13,211 bases of DNA from Candidatus Kuenenia stuttgartensis (GCA_945872325.1 CAMBZY010000032.1:1-13211), one strand, 5' to 3'. Shown: positions 6,765 through 13,211, counted from the stretch's first letter. The notes: generated by a model from the sequence alone, not told the origin. Made by a program: numbers and translations.

Positions 6765-9389
6765 ATGTCGATCCATGACAGTTGGTCCCTGAAAAATCAT
6801 CGTCAGTTGGCCCAAACACTTGTTCCAGCAGTGGTCTGTCTTGAAAATCGAGTCGTGTTGACTGCGTTTGCCAATCCCCTGCAAATCTCGAGCGTCAATG
6901 GCCTGCTGGATATCACGATGGAAGCCCACAGGTCGTCTCAGGTGATCGAAGTGGCGGATCCCTCGAATCCGCTCGCCGCCGGGGTGCCGACTCTGGTCGA
7001 TGGGTTCATGACTTATCGCTGGACAATTATTAACGGCGTATCCAGCACCGGAGCAACCACCGGCGACGGGCCTTCAGGACCGACCCTGTATGTGAACCCT
7101 GGCGACACTTTAAGGGTGCATCTGGTGAACAGTCTGGGCAATCAGCCGACCAACTTCCACACGCATGGTCTGGTGATCAGCCCGTCTGGTGAATCAGACA
7201 ATGTGATTATTTCGCTCCCGCCCGGGGAGACCAACGTTTATGATTACCAGATCCCGGCCAATGAAGAGCCAGGCGTGGCATGGTATCACCCGCACAGGCA
7301 CGAATTCACTGCGGATCAAGTTTATCGTGGTCTCGCCGGGTTTCTGGTCGTAGGGTCTGCCAGTAACAATATCGATCAGGTTCAGAACCTGCCGACGCGA
7401 ATGATGATGATCCGGTCCGAGTCGATCGCAACCGATGCGACCACGAATCGGCCGACTTTGATCCCGATGACAGCTGTCAACAGCGGCCAGTTTCAAGTCA
7501 CCATCAACAACATGTATATGCCCGACCTGCAAATGCAGGACACCACAGAGCTTTGGGTGGGGCTTCAGCTTGACGTGCGCGACCTGGTACGAACCTTCCA
7601 GCCGGTTTCGAACGATCCCACGACGTGGAACTGGGATCAGGATCCACAATATCAGCCTTACAGCACAACCCCTGAAGGCAAAAACGTAGAGGCATTCTAT
7701 GTGGCTCAGGATGGTGCTGCATTTCCTGAGACTGTGGGCAAGGCCCGAGTCGCTCTGGCGCCTGGCAAGCGGGTGAGCGAAGTGATTTCAGCTCCCCCTG
7801 AAGGCCAATCCCATTATTTTGTGGCCACCGTGATTCAGCCAACCGCATTAAGTACAGAATACACTCAGGCCATCATGCTTATTCATGGAATTGGGGCCGG
7901 TGGAGTACCGGCTGATTGGGTCGATCGCCCTCTGACAAGCTCGACCATGCAGTATGAAGACCTTTCCAAACAGAAGGTGGATGTTTACCGCACCGTTGTG
8001 TTTCAGACAGTCATGGTGAACGGCGTAAACCAGTTTCAGATCAATGGCGAAATCTTTCCCAATGCGCCCGTGTTTCAGCCAAGGGCAGGGCAGGTGGAGG
8101 AATGGCATGTGATCAATCTGGACAAGGTGCCGCATCCGATCCACTTGCACATGCAGCACTTCCAGTCGCAGGCGGAGCCCGGCTGGGCGGTTCCGCCTCA
8201 TACCTTTGATCAGGATGTTTGGTACACCGACCCACAGGCGACCAGCGTTTTCCGGATCAAGTTCAAGCCGACCCTGGGCGAGTCGGTTTTTCACTGCCAC
8301 AACCTGTTCCATGAAGATGGTGGAATGATGGCCTCCCTGAATGTCATACCGGCACAGCCTTTGCTCGTCGCGGCTGACTCCAGCACTGGCGGAACGGCCA
8401 GGTTTTATCCGCTCGGCGCAGGTCCCAGTGAAAAAATCTCAGGCACGCCCGTGGCCAAGGTTCATCCATTTGGCCCCACTTACAAGAGTGGAATGACAGC
8501 GGCCATGGGCGATGTCAATTTTGACGGAGTTCCCGACGCCACTTTTGGATCAGTCCGGGGTGGCCGGGTGGTGGTGCTTGACGGGGCCTCGAATTTCAAG
8601 ACAGTTCTCTATGATTTCAAGCCGTTCGGGAATCGGTTCAGGAGTCGTGTGGAAGTGGCTGTGGGCGATATCAATGGAGACAATCGTTCGGACATGATCG
8701 TTGCCGGCGGCTTCGGTTCCAAGCCAATCGTCAGGGCCTTCAGCGGAGCATCCGGCAAGCTCCTGACTGAATTTGAGGCCTACGAACGAAATTTCCGGGG
8801 TGGGGTGAAACTGGCCACAGGTGATGTGGACGGTTCGGGCAGGATTCGGATAGTGACCACTCCAGCCAATGCCCACAGCCCGGAAGTAAAAGTGTGGGGC
8901 TGGAGCCTTTTTACTCCGAATCATGAACCGACGGCCTCTAAAACCAGTCTGGGCCAGCCGGAACTGATTGCGAATTATCTAGCAGGTAACAATAACGACA
9001 GGCGGGGACTGACTTTAACCACTACCTACTATGCCGCCAACACGGGTGGATTTGCCAGGATCGTGACAGCGCCCGCCAGAGAATCAGGCGACGCGACAGT
9101 CTGGCAGATTTCAGACATGAGCGGTCACATGATGAACATGGGCGACATGGCGAGCCAGATGTCGGCCACGAAATTGACGACCATTCGGGCCTTCCCGGGC
9201 CGGAGTTTCCGTTCAGGGCTTTCTCTGGGATCAGTCAGCACGCCGACCGGCAGCCTTCTGGCCATCACCCCGAGAGGGTGTAAAGCGGGTCTGGTACGAT
9301 TTTTCAACGCTCCCAAGGGAGTTCAGCCCGTAGCTTCGGGCGAGATTGTTGCTAAACTCAACGGATCTTTAGGTTTGAGCGGAAGTTGA
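6765..9389 (+). CDS. Secreted multicopper oxidase fused to FG-GAP/VCBS-type repeats
   Basis: An 874-residue protein. The N-terminus lacks a normal signal peptide but has VPAVVCLENRVVLTA (20-34), close to the planctomycete LEPR-XLL motif found at the start of exported proteins. Residues 45-530 form the cupredoxin part with all four copper motifs: FHTHG (H132, H134), WYHPHRH (H175, H177), HPIHLH (H457, H460, H462) and HCHNLFHEDGGMM (H510, C511, H512, H516, M521). So type 1, 2 and 3 coppers are expected, and the enzyme should oxidise an organic or metal substrate while reducing oxygen to water. Residues 560-860 carry FG-GAP-like repeats with calcium-loop motifs GDVNFDGVPD (582-591), GDINGDNRSD (634-643) and the weaker GDVDGSGRIR (686-695). 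Within them lies a Met-rich run (785-799). The substrate is not clear; CueO/PcoA-type copper oxidation or polyphenol oxidation are both possible. The Shine-Dalgarno is weak and the ATG at 6765 is the first in frame. Confidence 0.92.
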   Translation: MSIHDSWSLKNHRQLAQTLVPAVVCLENRVVLTAFANPLQISSVNGLLDITMEAHRSSQVIEVADPSNPLAAGVPTLVDGFMTYRWTIINGVSSTGATTGDGPSGPTLYVNPGDTLRVHLVNSLGNQPTNFHTHGLVISPSGESDNVIISLPPGETNVYDYQIPANEEPGVAWYHPHRHEFTADQVYRGLAGFLVVGSASNNIDQVQNLPTRMMMIRSESIATDATTNRPTLIPMTAVNSGQFQVTINNMYMPDLQMQDTTELWVGLQLDVRDLVRTFQPVSNDPTTWNWDQDPQYQPYSTTPEGKNVEAFYVAQDGAAFPETVGKARVALAPGKRVSEVISAPPEGQSHYFVATVIQPTALSTEYTQAIMLIHGIGAGGVPADWVDRPLTSSTMQYEDLSKQKVDVYRTVVFQTVMVNGVNQFQINGEIFPNAPVFQPRAGQVEEWHVINLDKVPHPIHLHMQHFQSQAEPGWAVPPHTFDQDVWYTDPQATSVFRIKFKPTLGESVFHCHNLFHEDGGMMASLNVIPAQPLLVAADSSTGGTARFYPLGAGPSEKISGTPVAKVHPFGPTYKSGMTAAMGDVNFDGVPDATFGSVRGGRVVVLDGASNFKTVLYDFKPFGNRFRSRVEVAVGDINGDNRSDMIVAGGFGSKPIVRAFSGASGKLLTEFEAYERNFRGGVKLATGDVDGSGRIRIVTTPANAHSPEVKVWGWSLFTPNHEPTASKTSLGQPELIANYLAGNNNDRRGLTLTTTYYAANTGGFARIVTAPARESGDATVWQISDMSGHMMNMGDMASQMSATKLTTIRAFPGRSFRSGLSLGSVSTPTGSLLAITPRGCKAGLVRFFNAPKGVQPVASGEIVAKLNGSLGLSGS

Positions 9390-9450
9390 TAGGAGAAGAA
9401 TTTGGATTCAAGGGTCAACGGGCAAGTGCGCACTCAATCCTGGTGCTTTA

Positions 9451-9536
9451 CTAGCCGGTCTTGGCGATAGCCCCGGTTAATTCTCTTACGCGAACCGGGG
9501 GCTAGCGCCCGGCGGCTAGATTCAATCCAAGAAACC
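9451..9536 (-). repeat. Composite palindromic repeat element, full copy
   Basis: The element consists of two diverged inverted halves. One is a 28-base unit at 9451-9478 (starts CTAGCCGGTCTTGGCG); the other is a 27-base unit at 9493-9519 (contains GGGCTAGCGCCCGG). They can fold into one long imperfect hairpin with about 14 bases in the loop. Read on the minus strand, the whole element recurs at 12136-12207 with a 14-base deletion. The half 9499-9525 recurs exactly at 170-196. The structure is REP/BIME-like; no transposase is encoded. Confidence 0.8.
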
Positions 9537-9540
9537 CAAA

Positions 9541-9555
9541 GCTAGCTCCGGTTGG
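9541..9555 (-). repeat. Truncated palindromic repeat unit
   Basis: On the minus strand this reads AACCAACCGGAGCTAGC, resembling the start of the 28-base unit (AACCGGGGCTAGCGCC) with a duplicated AACC and one change. It continues the alternation of orientations within the cluster. Confidence 0.45.
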
Positions 9556-9571
9556 TTTTCTAAATCGCCGA

Positions 9572-9599
9572 AACCGGGGCTAGCGCCAAGACCGGCTAG
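9572..9599 (+). repeat. 28-base palindromic repeat unit
   Basis: This unit is identical over 28 bases to 12180-12207 and is the inverted match of 9451-9478 with a single difference. The unit begins AACCGGGGCTAGCGCC and ends ACCGGCTAG. With 9451-9478 it encloses the cluster as a 149-base inverted-repeat structure. Confidence 0.85.
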
Positions 9600-9629
9600 A
9601 AAATCGCCGCACGGCACTAACTCCTGTCA

Positions 9630-9662
9630 AACAATAACGTTTATCCGGATGTACGTTTTGTT
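9630..9662. other. Imperfect hairpin upstream of the KHGLSS gene
   Basis: AACAATAACGT (9630-9640) pairs with ACGTTTTGTT (9653-9662) over ten base pairs with one bulged T. The 12-base loop contains the palindrome ATCCGGAT. No T-tract follows, so it does not look like a terminator; protein binding or a recombination site is possible. Confidence 0.5.
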
Positions 9663-9683
9663 CTATTCCCAAATCTTTTGTCA

Positions 9684-9711
9684 CGAGGTTCTTAAATTGT
9701 CATGAACCTCG
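9684..9711. promoter_or_regulatory. Perfect 8-bp inverted repeat, possible operator
   Basis: CGAGGTTC (9684-9691) and GAACCTCG (9704-9711) are exact inverted copies separated by 12 AT-rich bases. The centre-to-centre distance is 20 bases, about two helix turns, which suits a dimeric regulator. It lies 57 bases before the ATG of the KHGLSS gene. A direct repeat TTGTCA (9678 and 9697) overlaps it. Confidence 0.45.
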
Positions 9712-9768
9712 ATTCTTAATGGTGACACTCGATTTTTCGATCCACCTTTTTCTCCGGGAACCTCCACC

Positions 9769-11097
9769 ATGCATGCCGGCAATCCAGCCTCCAACGCCGT
9801 CAAGCACGGTCTTTCCAGTAAAATGTATCTGCCTGATCATGCTTTGGAAGCCATCAGCCAACTCGAACTCCAACTCATCGATCTCTATCAGCCTGAGACT
9901 GAAACAGAATCCCATGTGGTTCGCGAACTCTCTGTCGCATATTGGCAGAAACAGGAAAATGATCGCATCCATGGCCTCGCTGTTGAAAAAGAAGTCCGGA
10001 TCGCTTCCGATGTTTTTGAATCCCAGCAACTTTTGAAATTTCATCAGGATCAAGCCCAGTGGCGACTATTCCCCCAATTCGGGCGCGATATTCTCGCTAG
10101 AACTTATCTGGGCGCACAATATTTTCAACAAATCTGGAACGATATCGCCCACTCACTCTCCGCAGACATTTCAGAAATGACACTCGACCAAGCCTGGAAC
10201 GCGGCTCTCACAGAAAAATCGTTCGCTAATATTCAAAAAATCAACCACGATGGATGGTGGATCTTCGCCAGATTTCTTGCAGCCAGTCGCTCCCCTGATC
10301 ATCAAATCAAAGACTGGATCGATCAATCAGGCTCCACCGCCTCACTCTCAGCCGAACCACTGGCCAGACAACAACTTAACAAAGCCCCCGATCCCGATTC
10401 GTCAAAGCAGGAACTGCTTGAAAGAGCCCGGATACGTGCCGGGGAATGGTCGGCAATTGCCGATAATCTGTTGATACAACACGAGTTCGAAAAAGCCCAG
10501 TTTGCCCAGACCGCTGTCGGCATGGGACTCGGCGATGACAAGTTGACGGCCGCCTCAAAGCTCACTTACCGGTATCGCGCATCAGCACAATCGCTTGTCG
10601 ACAAGCTCCAGCGCCGGATTGACGCTCTCCAAAAAGGTCGCGAACTGGAACGATATCGACGGATTCAGGCCGATGCACGCGAAAGCAGGATTCAGCAGAA
10701 GCAGAATGAGCGGCGATACACTTATGCTGGAACCGAGCTTTGGGAGGCAGATCAGGTGGCCAAAAACGGGGCGATCCCGTCCGCCTTTGAATCGATTCAA
10801 CGAAGGGCGGTTTATGAAACTGGAATTGCCGTCGAAACCACCCCTGAAACGTTCTCGATGGACTCTCCACAATATCCTGCTGTGCAATCATTTACGGAGC
10901 CAGATCAAAACGGAATTCAGGGGCAGGAAATCCGCGAGGATGAATTTCAGAACTGGCCTGACTCAGACTTCACCGACCCTGATTCCAGCCGTGCCAGAAT
11001 GATTATGAGCCAGATCAAAGTCAATCATGAGGCCGAGCAATATTGCGAAAAGTTTATGGCCGAGAAAATTCGCCGCCTGAGAATATCATCCAAATGA
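9769..11097 (+). CDS. Protein of unknown function with NAVKHGLSS N-terminus
   Basis: A soluble, charged protein of 442 residues without a signal peptide or membrane segment. The N-terminus GNPASNAVKHGLSS (residues 4-17) resembles the NAxKHGLxA/S start of a loose set of proteins known from many bacterial genomes, some in phage or mobile-element settings; I know of no assigned function. Residues about 265-310 (SLVDKLQRRIDALQKGRELE and the following R/Q-rich stretch) are probably coiled coil. The C-terminal third is acidic, then ends in a basic EKIRRLRISSK. I see no nuclease, recombinase or helix-turn-helix motif. The ATG at 9769 is the first codon of the conserved-looking start; no Shine-Dalgarno is seen. 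It sits between two clusters of palindromic repeats and ends 28 bases before the convergent membrane-protein gene. Confidence 0.8.
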   Translation: MHAGNPASNAVKHGLSSKMYLPDHALEAISQLELQLIDLYQPETETESHVVRELSVAYWQKQENDRIHGLAVEKEVRIASDVFESQQLLKFHQDQAQWRLFPQFGRDILARTYLGAQYFQQIWNDIAHSLSADISEMTLDQAWNAALTEKSFANIQKINHDGWWIFARFLAASRSPDHQIKDWIDQSGSTASLSAEPLARQQLNKAPDPDSSKQELLERARIRAGEWSAIADNLLIQHEFEKAQFAQTAVGMGLGDDKLTAASKLTYRYRASAQSLVDKLQRRIDALQKGRELERYRRIQADARESRIQQKQNERRYTYAGTELWEADQVAKNGAIPSAFESIQRRAVYETGIAVETTPETFSMDSPQYPAVQSFTEPDQNGIQGQEIREDEFQNWPDSDFTDPDSSRARMIMSQIKVNHEAEQYCEKFMAEKIRRLRISSK

Positions 11098-11125
11098 TTC
11101 TGATCGAACAGAAACATCGAGATAT

Positions 11126-11563
11126 TCACGACGATTTGGATTGCAATTGAGACTCATGCTTCCAGACGGAAATGAGAATGAGTCCAAATGGAATCCACCA
11201 GATCAGGTCGTTTGATAGCAGAATGACACCGAACGAGGGTGGCAGAGAACCTTTCAAAAGAGCCTGAGCAAAGCCGATGGGGCCAAATATCTTGCCCAGA
11301 AACCCGACCAGCACAATCGGCCAGTGGCGGTATGGATCATCGGCGGCAATGGCGTATCCGAGCCCATAAACGCCAACAATCATCCCAATACACTGCCATA
11401 ATTCAGGATAATTCGGAGGCACCATACCCGCCCACTGAAACAGGGCCGATGGGAAGAAGATCGACCAGCTCCCGAACAGGATATTGTAAATGGCTGCGAC
11501 CAATAGCCATTGACGCATCCAGGTAGAGCCTGACTTCGGTGTTTTCTTCCAGAACTTGTTCAT
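11126..11563 (-). CDS. Small four-pass membrane protein, unknown function
   Basis: A protein of 145 residues with four predicted membrane segments (about 17-37, 56-74, 80-101, 112-134). Conserved-looking loops include FPSALFQWAGM, PPNYPELWQCIGMIVGVYG and RHWPIVLVGFLGKIFGPIGF. I have the impression of a conserved bacterial membrane family but cannot name a function. Its start codon overlaps the stop codon of the DoxX-like gene (ATGA, 11560-11563), so the two are translationally coupled and probably work together in the membrane. Confidence 0.8.
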   Translation of the reverse strand: MNKFWKKTPKSGSTWMRQWLLVAAIYNILFGSWSIFFPSALFQWAGMVPPNYPELWQCIGMIVGVYGLGYAIAADDPYRHWPIVLVGFLGKIFGPIGFAQALLKGSLPPSFGVILLSNDLIWWIPFGLILISVWKHESQLQSKSS

Positions 11564-11931
11564 TGGGGATCTTTCGTTGAGAGCCAGTAGGAGCCATAGA
11601 TGAAAACCGATTGAAATAGAACCCGGCCCCAGAGCAGGGCGGGCTGATCGATACCGAACATCGGTATTTTATGGATCGCCACATGCAGGTGGGCTGGCAG
11701 AATGGCGACAAAATAAGCCGATAGCAACCTTGCCGTGAGTCGTTTGAGCCGTGGAATCCAGAGCCCGATCGAGGCCATCAGTTCCAAAACGCCGGTGAGA
11801 TAAATGCATTCCAGATGAAATGGGATATAGGGCGGCATGGCAGGCATAAAGATCGAAGGAGCAACAAGATGAACGATACCGGCAACCCCGGTGATGATCG
11901 ACAGCAGAAATCTGACAATGAGCACTGACAT
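11560..11931 (-). CDS. DoxX-like membrane protein
   Basis: A protein of 123 residues with four membrane helices (about 3-24, 40-60, 66-86, 99-117). It shows the DoxX-like pattern: GIVHLVAPSIFMPAMPPYIP, then YLTGVLELMASIGL, then PAHLHVAIHKIP. DoxX-family proteins are small quinone-pool or thiol-stress-associated membrane proteins, mostly of unproven function. It is the first gene of a two-gene operon with the protein at 11126-11563. No Shine-Dalgarno is apparent before the ATG at 11931. A run TAGATAAAAT about 30 bases upstream could hold a -10, but no matching -35 was found. Confidence 0.82.
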   Translation of the reverse strand: MSVLIVRFLLSIITGVAGIVHLVAPSIFMPAMPPYIPFHLECIYLTGVLELMASIGLWIPRLKRLTARLLSAYFVAILPAHLHVAIHKIPMFGIDQPALLWGRVLFQSVFIYGSYWLSTKDPQ

Positions 11932-12099
11932 GTTCGGAAAGAAGGGTCCAGAGATCGATTTTATCTACGGTAGTGTACTGGATAAACGCCACTCAGAGCG
12001 TTCATATTGATGTAAGTAGAAACCATGGATCGTCAAGATCTGGATGATTAAAACCACTTGGGAACAGGCCGGAAATAACTTCCCGTTTTCAAACCAATT

Positions 12100-12127
12100 A
12101 ACCGGGGCTAGCGTTAAGAACGGCTGA
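12100..12127 (+). repeat. Degenerate palindromic repeat unit
   Basis: The segment begins exactly like the 28-base unit (AACCGGGGCTAGCG) and then diverges (TTAAGAACGGCTGA against CCAAGACCGGCTAG), keeping 23 of 28 positions. Confidence 0.7.
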
Positions 12128-12135
12128 TAGCCTCT

Positions 12136-12207
12136 GGTTTCCTGGTTTGAATCTAGCCGCCGGTTCGCGGAAGAGAAATAACCGGGGCTAGCGCCAAGAC
12201 CGGCTAG
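12136..12207 (+). repeat. Composite palindromic repeat element with internal deletion
   Basis: This matches the complement of 9451-9536 along its whole length except for a clean 14-base gap at 12161/12162. The gap lies between two CCGG copies in the full element. The right half, 12180-12207, is identical to 9572-9599. The deletion removes one side of the long hairpin, so this copy can no longer fold fully. Confidence 0.8.
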
Positions 12208-12292
12208 ATAAGAGCCGCGGTTTGATTGGCCACGGTTCTCTAAAAACCGGAACTTATTTCCTACCGGTTCCTTGAGAACCGGGCAGGTTCGG

Positions 12293-12679
12293 TCAAGCCG
12301 TTGGATCTGGATTCATAATACCCAGAATATTTCCGTCGAGGTCTTTGATATAAGCCAGCCAGCCGATTCCAGGAATGGGCATTTTCGGGAGTGCCACTGA
12401 GCCACCAAGTTCTGCATTTTTAGCAAGAATGGAATCAACGGAATCCACTTGAACCGTACAGACAGATGCATTGACCGATTGCATTTCCACAGGAGCCGGG
12501 CCCTGGCGTTTGACAAGCCCTCCGTTGATGCCTGGCTGGTCGTCGGTGCCAGTCACAATCGTCCAATATTCCACCTCAGGAATAAATCGGGTCAGTGTCC
12601 ACCCAAAAAGCGACTCGTAAAATGGGATCAATTCGAGAGGATTTGTGGCATGGATTTCGAAATGGATCACGCGTGGCAT
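12293..12679 (-). CDS. VOC (glyoxalase/bleomycin-resistance fold) family protein
   Basis: A 128-residue single-module VOC protein. Recognisable parts are the first strand VIHFEIHATN (4-13), the helix FYESLFGWTL (21-30), the middle INGGLVKRQGP and the last strand WLAYIKDLDGNILGIMNPDP. VOC proteins bind a metal in a beta-alpha-beta-beta-beta barrel and act in isomerase, dioxygenase or antibiotic-binding roles. H6 or H10 could be a ligand, but the glutamate usually found after DPDGN is a glycine here (NILGIM), as in many members of unknown activity, so no reaction can be assigned. It lies 55 bases downstream of the gene at 12735-13211 on the same strand, possibly in one operon. The start has only an A-rich stretch before it. 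Confidence 0.87.
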   Translation of the reverse strand: MPRVIHFEIHATNPLELIPFYESLFGWTLTRFIPEVEYWTIVTGTDDQPGINGGLVKRQGPAPVEMQSVNASVCTVQVDSVDSILAKNAELGGSVALPKMPIPGIGWLAYIKDLDGNILGIMNPDPTA

Positions 12680-12734
12680 TCTTTTTTATTCCAATTCTGG
12701 TTCACTGGTTCGTTGTTCTTAGAAAGTCAGGGAT

Positions 12735-13211
12735 TTATGTCATATCCGTTGCATTTTGAGCATGGTTCGTGTCGTGCTGAGCCGCTTGATGAAACGAGGC
12801 GCCTGGCAGGAGTCGGCCTGGCCCACCCAGATTCAAGAGCTCCTGGAGCTTCTGTTCGAGCAGTTCCGTCAACAGGCTCGAAGCCTTGCGCGACTTATTC
12901 GGCGCTTCCTGATCCTTTGCAACGGGTACTTCAGGAGACTGACCTGATGGAACTTTTTTATCGACAGATTGGACGAATTTCTGAACCTCGATCGGTTCTC
13001 CGATATAAATCGAAGCCCGTCGGGGAACATAATGGCGGGCCGCTTTGGTATCGCTCCGCATGGCGTCCTGCTTGAATTTGATCAATATTTCCGAAGCACG
13101 CTCACAGGTCGGCGAATTCATTACATAATCACCTGGATAGCTATAAAGCTGCACCACCATGAACAGATCTTCCAAATCCTGCTTCCATTCAGGCAACATA
13201 TTCGAGTCACG
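12735..13211 (-). CDS. 3' part of a gene, possibly a lipid acyltransferase (partial)
   Basis: The frame is open to the window edge (RDSN precedes the first methionine at 13199), so only the last 158 residues are seen. The segment DLEDLFMVVQLYSYPGDYV, then SPTCERASEILIKFKQDAM, RHYVPRRASIYIGEPIEVQK and LLTELLEQKLQELL, resembles the C-terminal tail of bacterial PlsC-like acyltransferases, in which a helix with ERxxE is followed by a basic strand and G-P/E-P-I. The catalytic HX4D motif would lie outside the window. The likeness is from memory of the family, not from a search, so the function is tentative. The final 30 residues are rich in H, N and A and look disordered. Confidence 0.7.
   Translation of the reverse strand, partial: RDSNMLPEWKQDLEDLFMVVQLYSYPGDYVMNSPTCERASEILIKFKQDAMRSDTKAARHYVPRRASIYIGEPIEVQKFVQSVDKKVPSGQSPEVPVAKDQEAPNKSRKASSLLTELLEQKLQELLNLGGPGRLLPGASFHQAAQHDTNHAQNATDMT

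Larger units (their letters stand above)
9390..9768. other. Repeat-rich gene-free region
   Basis: This region lies after the oxidase gene and before the KHGLSS gene. It contains a 10-base palindrome AGTGCGCACT (9425-9434), a cluster of alternating palindromic repeat units (9451-9599), an imperfect hairpin (9630-9662) and a perfect 8-bp inverted repeat (9684-9711). No ORF here is convincing. The hairpins could also end transcription from the oxidase gene. Confidence 0.6.
12061..12271. repeat. MITE-like element bounded by imperfect terminal inverted repeats
   Basis: The left end GGAACAGGCCGGAAATAACT (12061-12080) and the sequence beyond it match the complement of the right end (12242-12271). 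The first 23 bases agree at 19 positions, and similarity continues through a G/C-GTTTT block. Between them lie three units of the palindromic repeat family. There is no coding capacity. I could not see a clear target-site duplication, so the limits are approximate. Confidence 0.45.
11932..12292. other. Repeat-rich gene-free region
   Basis: This lies between the DoxX-like gene and the VOC gene, both on the minus strand. It holds about 210 bases of nested repeats (12061-12271) and must also hold the promoter of the DoxX-like gene at its left end. The right end has several CCGGTTC-type palindromes (12247-12282) which could end transcription from the VOC gene. No ORF is supported. Confidence 0.55.

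Noticed and set aside
9451..9599. CRISPR-like array
   Set aside because: Units alternate in orientation, spacing is irregular and units differ in sequence; no cas gene is present.
9700..10053. Minus-strand ORF upstream of and overlapping the KHGLSS gene
   Set aside because: Most of it is antisense to a longer coding frame with a recognisable N-terminus; no start signal was seen.
12100..12207. CRISPR-like array in the second repeat cluster
   Set aside because: It holds one direct unit, one inverted truncated unit and another direct unit with no constant spacer length.
12449..13075. Plus-strand ORF of 208 codons
   Set aside because: It is antisense to the VOC gene and to the partial gene at the edge, both of which have family-like sequence.

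Overview
The window looks like a planctomycete chromosome of moderate GC, judged by eye. The evidence is a secreted multicopper oxidase with an N-terminal LEPR-XLL-like motif (LENRVVLTA) in place of a classical signal peptide, C-terminal FG-GAP repeats on that enzyme, two twin-arginine-type leaders on thioredoxin-fold proteins, weak or absent Shine-Dalgarno sites before most genes, and many short GC-rich palindromic repeats between genes. Genus cannot be set from sequence alone. No phage structural gene, transposase, rRNA or CRISPR array is visible.

Layout. Positions 1-361 hold no gene, only remnants of two repeat families and a short tandem repeat. A membrane-anchored SPFH/band-7 protein (362-1177, minus) follows. 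A gene-free gap (1178-1516) holds a degenerate tRNA-Ser-like sequence, and then comes a sigma-54 activator without a sensory domain (1517-2746, minus). Next is an envelope and redox stretch: a DUF1223 protein with a CxxC motif (3110-3955, plus), convergent with a tandem thioredoxin-fold protein (3989-5131, minus). The two share a strong hairpin terminator whose loop carries a stop codon. An exported seven-repeat Ycf48/BNR-like propeller (5407-6414, minus) is divergent from a large multicopper oxidase (6765-9389, plus).

From 9390 to 12292 lies an accessory-looking block. Two clusters of the same palindromic repeat, in opposite orientation, bracket a protein of unknown function with a NAVKHGLSS N-terminus (9769-11097, plus) and a translationally coupled pair of small membrane proteins, one DoxX-like (11126-11931, minus). 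The last part holds a VOC/glyoxalase-fold protein (12293-12679, minus) and the 3' part of a gene running off the window edge, perhaps a lipid acyltransferase (12735-13211, minus).

How the genes may work together (inference): the 3.1-9.4 kb stretch carries three exported redox or metal proteins (DUF1223, double thioredoxin fold, multicopper oxidase) plus an exported propeller of the class used as an assembly factor elsewhere. This would suit an envelope set for copper handling or oxidative protein maturation. The orientations mean it is at least four transcription units. The most unusual features are the repeat architecture around 9451-12271, the multicopper oxidase/FG-GAP fusion with a Met-rich copper-type segment, and the tRNA-Ser-like remnant.
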